Below are positions 60,808-64,000 of a DNA stretch of 64,000 nt, piece after piece (the stretch's first letter is position 1; every line of letters begins with the position of its first letter). Under the pieces are notes generated by a model. It was not told the DNA's origin, made no database searches, and worked only from the letters and a program-made list of their open reading frames with translations. The stretch covers positions 28,610 to 92,609 of the forward strand of contig NZ_LQOX01000109.1 in NCBI RefSeq assembly GCF_002102175.1. Direction: 5' to 3'. The position numbers were made by a program, and so were the translations under genes. The DNA comes from Mycobacterium gastri. Lineage in GTDB: Bacteria; Actinomycetota; Actinomycetes; Mycobacteriales; Mycobacteriaceae.

Positions 60808-62568
60808 ATGAATATCTTGGGAATTAGTGGCTTTGAGAATTCGATGCCGTTCAAGAGAGCCCACTGGCCATCGCTCGACGAACGCGAGTATCGGATCTCG
60901 CAGGGACATGATTCCGCGGCGGCCCTGGTCGTCGACGGCCAGGTCGTGGCCGCCGCGGCAGAAGAGCGATTCAATAGGGAAAAGCACAGCCCACGGTTCC
61001 CGGTCCGGGCAATCGAGTACTGCCTAGCGGAGGCCGGCCTGGCGCTCGCGGACGTTGACGAACTGGCGCACGGGTTTGATTACGAACCCTACCGGCCCCT
61101 GTTCTCGCTCGACCCGGTTGCCTCGGAGCTGTACCGCGAAGTCTATTCCCGCGAGGCACTTCTCCGCCTCGTCGAGCGAGATCTGAAGGGCTTCCCTGCG
61201 GACCGGTTCCATCACGTCGGCCATCACCAAGCGCATGCGGCGAGCGCCTACTTCACGTCAGGGTTTGACGAATGCCTGGTCGTGGTCATCGACGGCATGG
61301 GCGAGGTGGTTAGCGCGACCGTCTATCGAGCGAGTGCGGGAGGGTTAGAGAAGCTTCACGAAATCTCGGCGGCCCACTCGATCGGGATCCTGTATTCACT
61401 CGTGACGCTGCACCTCGGCTTCGAGTTCGGGGCCGACGAATACAAAATCATGGGACTGGCGCCGTACGGCGATCCGGAGCGGTTCCGCTCGTTCTTCGAA
61501 CACGCGATTGACCTGCGTCCCAACGGTTCCATCCGGATTCCCCCGCTCACTCTGAACGAATCGCGCGAAGAGCGGGAGAACCAGCTGGTCACACGCCGCT
61601 ATCTCGCTGAGCATCTTGGTCCGCCGCGAATGCCGGACGACCCGATCACCGACGACCACCGGGACGTCGCCGCGGCCTTGCAGGCCGGCCTGGACCGGGC
61701 CATGGAACATCTCTGCGGGCACTTCCGCCGACAGACCGGCTTGCGAAAGCTGGCGATGGCCGGCGGCGTCGCGCTCAATTGCACGGCGAACGGCAAGCTG
61801 CTTCGGTCCGGCCTTTTCGACGACATCTACGTTCAGCCCGCTGCGGGTGACGACGGATCTGCGCTGGGGGCAGCTCTGCACCGGGCTTCGTTGCATCATA
61901 AGGATTTGCCTAATCGACGATTCCCGGTTCCGTTTCTCGGTCCCGCCCATTCGCACGACGCAATCGAATCAGCGATCTCCGGCGCGGCAGATCGGATCGA
62001 GGTGGAACGGTTCGATGGACTGGAGGCGGCGTGCGAGCGCGCGGCCGACCTGATTCGGGATGGTCGGGTCCTCGCGTGGTACCGGGGCCGGATGGAGTTC
62101 GGCCCGCGTGCCCTGGGGCACCGCAGCATCCTGGCGGATCCCGGACACCCGGAGATGCGCGGTCGCATCAACTCCATGGTCAAGATGCGTGAAGCGTTCC
62201 GGCCGTTCGCTCCGGCGGTGACGATCGAGCAGGTGCATCGCTGGTTCGAGGTCCCGCCGATGACCGAGCTTCCGTACATGATCATCACCGTGGACGTGCG
62301 ACAAGAACATCGTGCCCAGCTTCCGGCGGTCACGCACGTCAATGGTTCGGCTCGGGTACAGACGGTTAGCTCCGGGGACAATGCGTCGTTCCACACGTTG
62401 CTTCGCGCCGTCGGCCGCACAACAGGTCGAGAAATGGTCCTCAACACAAGTTTCAACGTGAAGGGGCAACCGATCGTGAATACCCCCGCAGAGGCCCTGG
62501 AGACATTCCTCAGAACGGGGATCGACTTCTTGTTCCTGGAGAACACCCTTATCAGCCGTTCCCGGTAG
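60808..62568 (+). CDS. O-carbamoyltransferase, NodU/CmcH family
   Basis: A 586-residue enzyme of the size of CmcH, TobZ and NodU. N-terminal Kae1-like domain begins M-N-I-L-G-I-S-G and has G-H-D-S-A-A-A-L; the metal-binding H-H-Q-A-H is near 145, and D-E-Y-K-I-M-G-L-A-P-Y-G near 215. The C-terminal YrdC-like part has G-P-R-A-L-G-H-R-S-I-L-A-D and N-T-S-F-N-V-K-G-Q-P-I. It makes carbamoyl-adenylate from carbamoyl phosphate and ATP and transfers the carbamoyl to a hydroxyl of a sugar or natural product. ATG 60808 follows a GGGGAAAA stretch. Between the radical SAM and NRPS genes; acceptor unknown. Confidence 0.9.
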   Translation: MNILGISGFENSMPFKRAHWPSLDEREYRISQGHDSAAALVVDGQVVAAAAEERFNREKHSPRFPVRAIEYCLAEAGLALADVDELAHGFDYEPYRPLFSLDPVASELYREVYSREALLRLVERDLKGFPADRFHHVGHHQAHAASAYFTSGFDECLVVVIDGMGEVVSATVYRASAGGLEKLHEISAAHSIGILYSLVTLHLGFEFGADEYKIMGLAPYGDPERFRSFFEHAIDLRPNGSIRIPPLTLNESREERENQLVTRRYLAEHLGPPRMPDDPITDDHRDVAAALQAGLDRAMEHLCGHFRRQTGLRKLAMAGGVALNCTANGKLLRSGLFDDIYVQPAAGDDGSALGAALHRASLHHKDLPNRRFPVPFLGPAHSHDAIESAISGAADRIEVERFDGLEAACERAADLIRDGRVLAWYRGRMEFGPRALGHRSILADPGHPEMRGRINSMVKMREAFRPFAPAVTIEQVHRWFEVPPMTELPYMIITVDVRQEHRAQLPAVTHVNGSARVQTVSSGDNASFHTLLRAVGRTTGREMVLNTSFNVKGQPIVNTPAEALETFLRTGIDFLFLENTLISRSR

Positions 62569-62788
62569 TCGAAACCGGACCGCGAAGAGACGGACCTCGG
62601 CTCCGCGCTACGGCACTCGGCGCGCACCAGTGGCTACTTCAATACCATGCGCTTCAAAATGAAAAACCACAGTAAACTTCATCCGGCGTTTGCGCTCAGG
62701 CAACCCGAAAATCTGATAGTGAATAGCTCCAGTGGGATTCTGACACCCTTCGTGCGACTGCTGGCCGACCGACCGATCAGGAGGACCG

Positions 62789-62851
62789 ATGCGCACCGAT
62801 GACCAGCTCAGCCTGCGGCCAGCCCTCGCGGCGGTCTCAAAGCTCGCGTAG
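62789..62851 (+). CDS. 20-codon ORF with strong Shine-Dalgarno, in frame before NRPS
   Basis: ATG 62789 has AGGAGG at 62780, the best ribosome site in this arm. The frame (M-R-T-D-D-Q-L-S-L-R-P-A-L-A-A-V-S-K-L-A) ends at TAG 62849-62851, and the same frame then stays open through the NRPS. It is either a leader ORF coupled to the NRPS or the original NRPS N-terminus cut by a nonsense mutation. Confidence 0.45.
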   Translation: MRTDDQLSLRPALAAVSKLA

Positions 62852-62875
62852 GCGGCGTCCAGTGCTTTGGGTCAG

Positions 62876-64000
62876 GTGAGCCGGCCGGGTTTGGAGGGCC
62901 GGGTGGGCCCGGATGCGGCTGAGCGGGCTCGGCTGGATGGGTGGGGTAATCGGGCGGTGTTGAGCCGGTCGGGGGGTGTGTCGGTGTCGGTTCCGGTGTT
63001 GTTTGCTGCGCAGGTGGCTCGGACTCCGGATGCGGTGGCGGTGCGGTTTGAGGGTCGGTCGATGACGTATCGGGAGCTCGATGAGGCCGCTAATCGGTTG
63101 GCGCACTTGCTGGTTGCTTATGGTGCGGGGCCGGGTGGGTTTGTGGCGCTGGTGTTTTCGCGTTGCGTTGAGGCGATTGTGGCGATGGTGGCGGTGCTCA
63201 AAACGGGGGCGGCGTATCTGCCGATTGATCCGGCGTTGCCCGACGCGCGGATTGGGTTCATGGTTGACGATGCCGCGCCGATCGCCGCGGTCACCATGGG
63301 CGGGTTGTGTTCGCGGTTGGACGGGCATGAGTTGGTGGTGATTGATGTCGATGATCCTGCTGTGGGCGCCCAATCCGGTACCGCGTTGCCGGCGCCGGGT
63401 GGCGATGAGATCGCTTATTTGATCTATACCTCGGGGACCACGGGGGTGCCTAAGGGGGTGGCGGTGACCCACCGCAATGTGACTGGGCTGTTTGACGGTC
63501 TTGAGGTGGGTGTGCGGTTGGGGTCGGGGCAGGTGTGGGCGCAGTGTCATTCGTATGCCTTCGACTTTTCGGTGTGGGAGATCTGGGGTGCGTTGTTGCA
63601 TGGCGGGTGTTTGGTGGTGGTGCCCGAGTTGGTGACGCGGTCGCCGGAGCAGTTTCATGCGTTGCTGGTTGCCGAACGGGTCAGCGTGTTGAGTCAAACT
63701 CCTTCTGCGGTGGGGGTGTTGGCGCCGGAGGGGTTGGAGTCGGCGGCGTTGGTGGTCGCTGCGGAGCCCTGCCCGGGCGGGCTGGTGGATCGTTGGGCGC
63801 CGGGGCGGGTGATGGTCAACGCCTACGGTCCGACCGAGACGACGGTCTATGCGTCGATCAGCGCTCCGTTAGAGGCGGGTTCGGGGGCGCCGCCGATTGG
63901 TGTGCCGGTGCCGGGGGCGGGGTTGTTTGTGTTGGATGGGTGGTTGCGGCCGGTGCCGGCGGGTGTGGTGGGGGAGTTGTATGTGGCCGGTAGCGGGACA
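62876..64000 (+). CDS. Non-ribosomal peptide synthetase, N-terminal adenylation domain (3' end outside window)
   Basis: The frame is open to the window end. All early adenylation motifs are present: M-T-Y-R-E-L-D (A1), L-K-T-G-A-A-Y-L-P-I-D (A2), Y-T-S-G-T-T-G-V-P-K-G (A3), F-D-F-S-V-W-E (A4), N-A-Y-G-P-T-E-T (A5), G-E-L-Y-V-A-G (A6). The linker D-A-A-E-R-A-R-L-D-G-W-G-N-R-A-V-L normally follows a condensation domain, but none precedes it here. Alignment by eye to GrsA gives pocket residues D-F-W-S-V-A-A-V-Y; the D-F-W start recalls threonine-activating domains, but this is weak. The start is uncertain (GTG 62876, TTG 62867, or readthrough from 62789). Confidence 0.88.
   Translation, partial: MSRPGLEGRVGPDAAERARLDGWGNRAVLSRSGGVSVSVPVLFAAQVARTPDAVAVRFEGRSMTYRELDEAANRLAHLLVAYGAGPGGFVALVFSRCVEAIVAMVAVLKTGAAYLPIDPALPDARIGFMVDDAAPIAAVTMGGLCSRLDGHELVVIDVDDPAVGAQSGTALPAPGGDEIAYLIYTSGTTGVPKGVAVTHRNVTGLFDGLEVGVRLGSGQVWAQCHSYAFDFSVWEIWGALLHGGCLVVVPELVTRSPEQFHALLVAERVSVLSQTPSAVGVLAPEGLESAALVVAAEPCPGGLVDRWAPGRVMVNAYGPTETTVYASISAPLEAGSGAPPIGVPVPGAGLFVLDGWLRPVPAGVVGELYVAGSGT

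Noticed and set aside
62837..63697. Long minus-strand frame opposite the NRPS (286 codons, His/Arg/Pro-rich)
   Set aside because: Its composition is that of an antisense shadow; the plus strand carries all adenylation motifs.

Overview
The window is high-GC actinobacterial DNA and clearly Mycobacterium. It carries PE/PPE and Esx genes, the fabD-acpM-kasA-kasB-accD6 mycolate operon, mycothiol-dependent mscR, cyp124 and lppN. From about 12.3 to 50.7 kb the order follows the M. tuberculosis stretch Rv2273 to Rv2238c (from memory of H37Rv), in reverse orientation. The species looks like a slow-growing non-tuberculous mycobacterium; I cannot name it. All homologue names are from protein-level recognition, not from a search.

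Left arm (1-12.3 kb). A cut-off formyltransferase is followed by a PE-PPE-esxS-esxR-PE-PPE cluster of the ESX-3 paralogue type, with two near-identical 0.8-kb PE/PPE copies. Next come a Ser/Thr kinase with an extracellular six-bladed NHL propeller, a 1012-residue cyclase/ATPase regulator without its usual LuxR end, a small membrane protein and a HAD enzyme.

Accessory patch (13.2-16 kb). A frameshifted IS607-type resolvase, a relFG toxin-antitoxin pair and gene fragments sit beside lppN and the DUF202 pair. A methyltransferase and an FAD amine oxidase occupy the place where M. tuberculosis has stf3/cyp128 (sulfomenaquinone).

Conserved core (16-50.7 kb). cyp124, an MFS transporter, an SDR, a full-length but active-site-altered Lnt paralogue, an mscR-metallohydrolase pair, a methyltransferase-esterase pair, a lipid kinase operon (Rv2251-2253 type), a TetR-glpD1 pair, the FAS-II operon with its regulator mabR, aceE, and DUF3052-ahpE ending at tRNA-Val(UAC). 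A PE_PGRS shard and an IS630-type transposase relic lie in two of its gaps.

Right arm (50.7-64 kb), where synteny stops just past the tRNA. This is the most interesting part. It holds an FHA-nucleotidyl cyclase, an ABC exporter with two cyclic-nucleotide-binding domains and a protease domain lacking its catalytic Cys, a PpiC-like maturation protein, a zinc-type dehydrogenase and a B12-binding radical SAM enzyme of the RiPP-maturation type. A carbamoyltransferase and an NRPS adenylation domain follow. I read it as a peptide natural-product island whose export may be gated by a cyclic nucleotide made by its own neighbour. No precursor peptide is obvious; several candidate small ORFs are listed.
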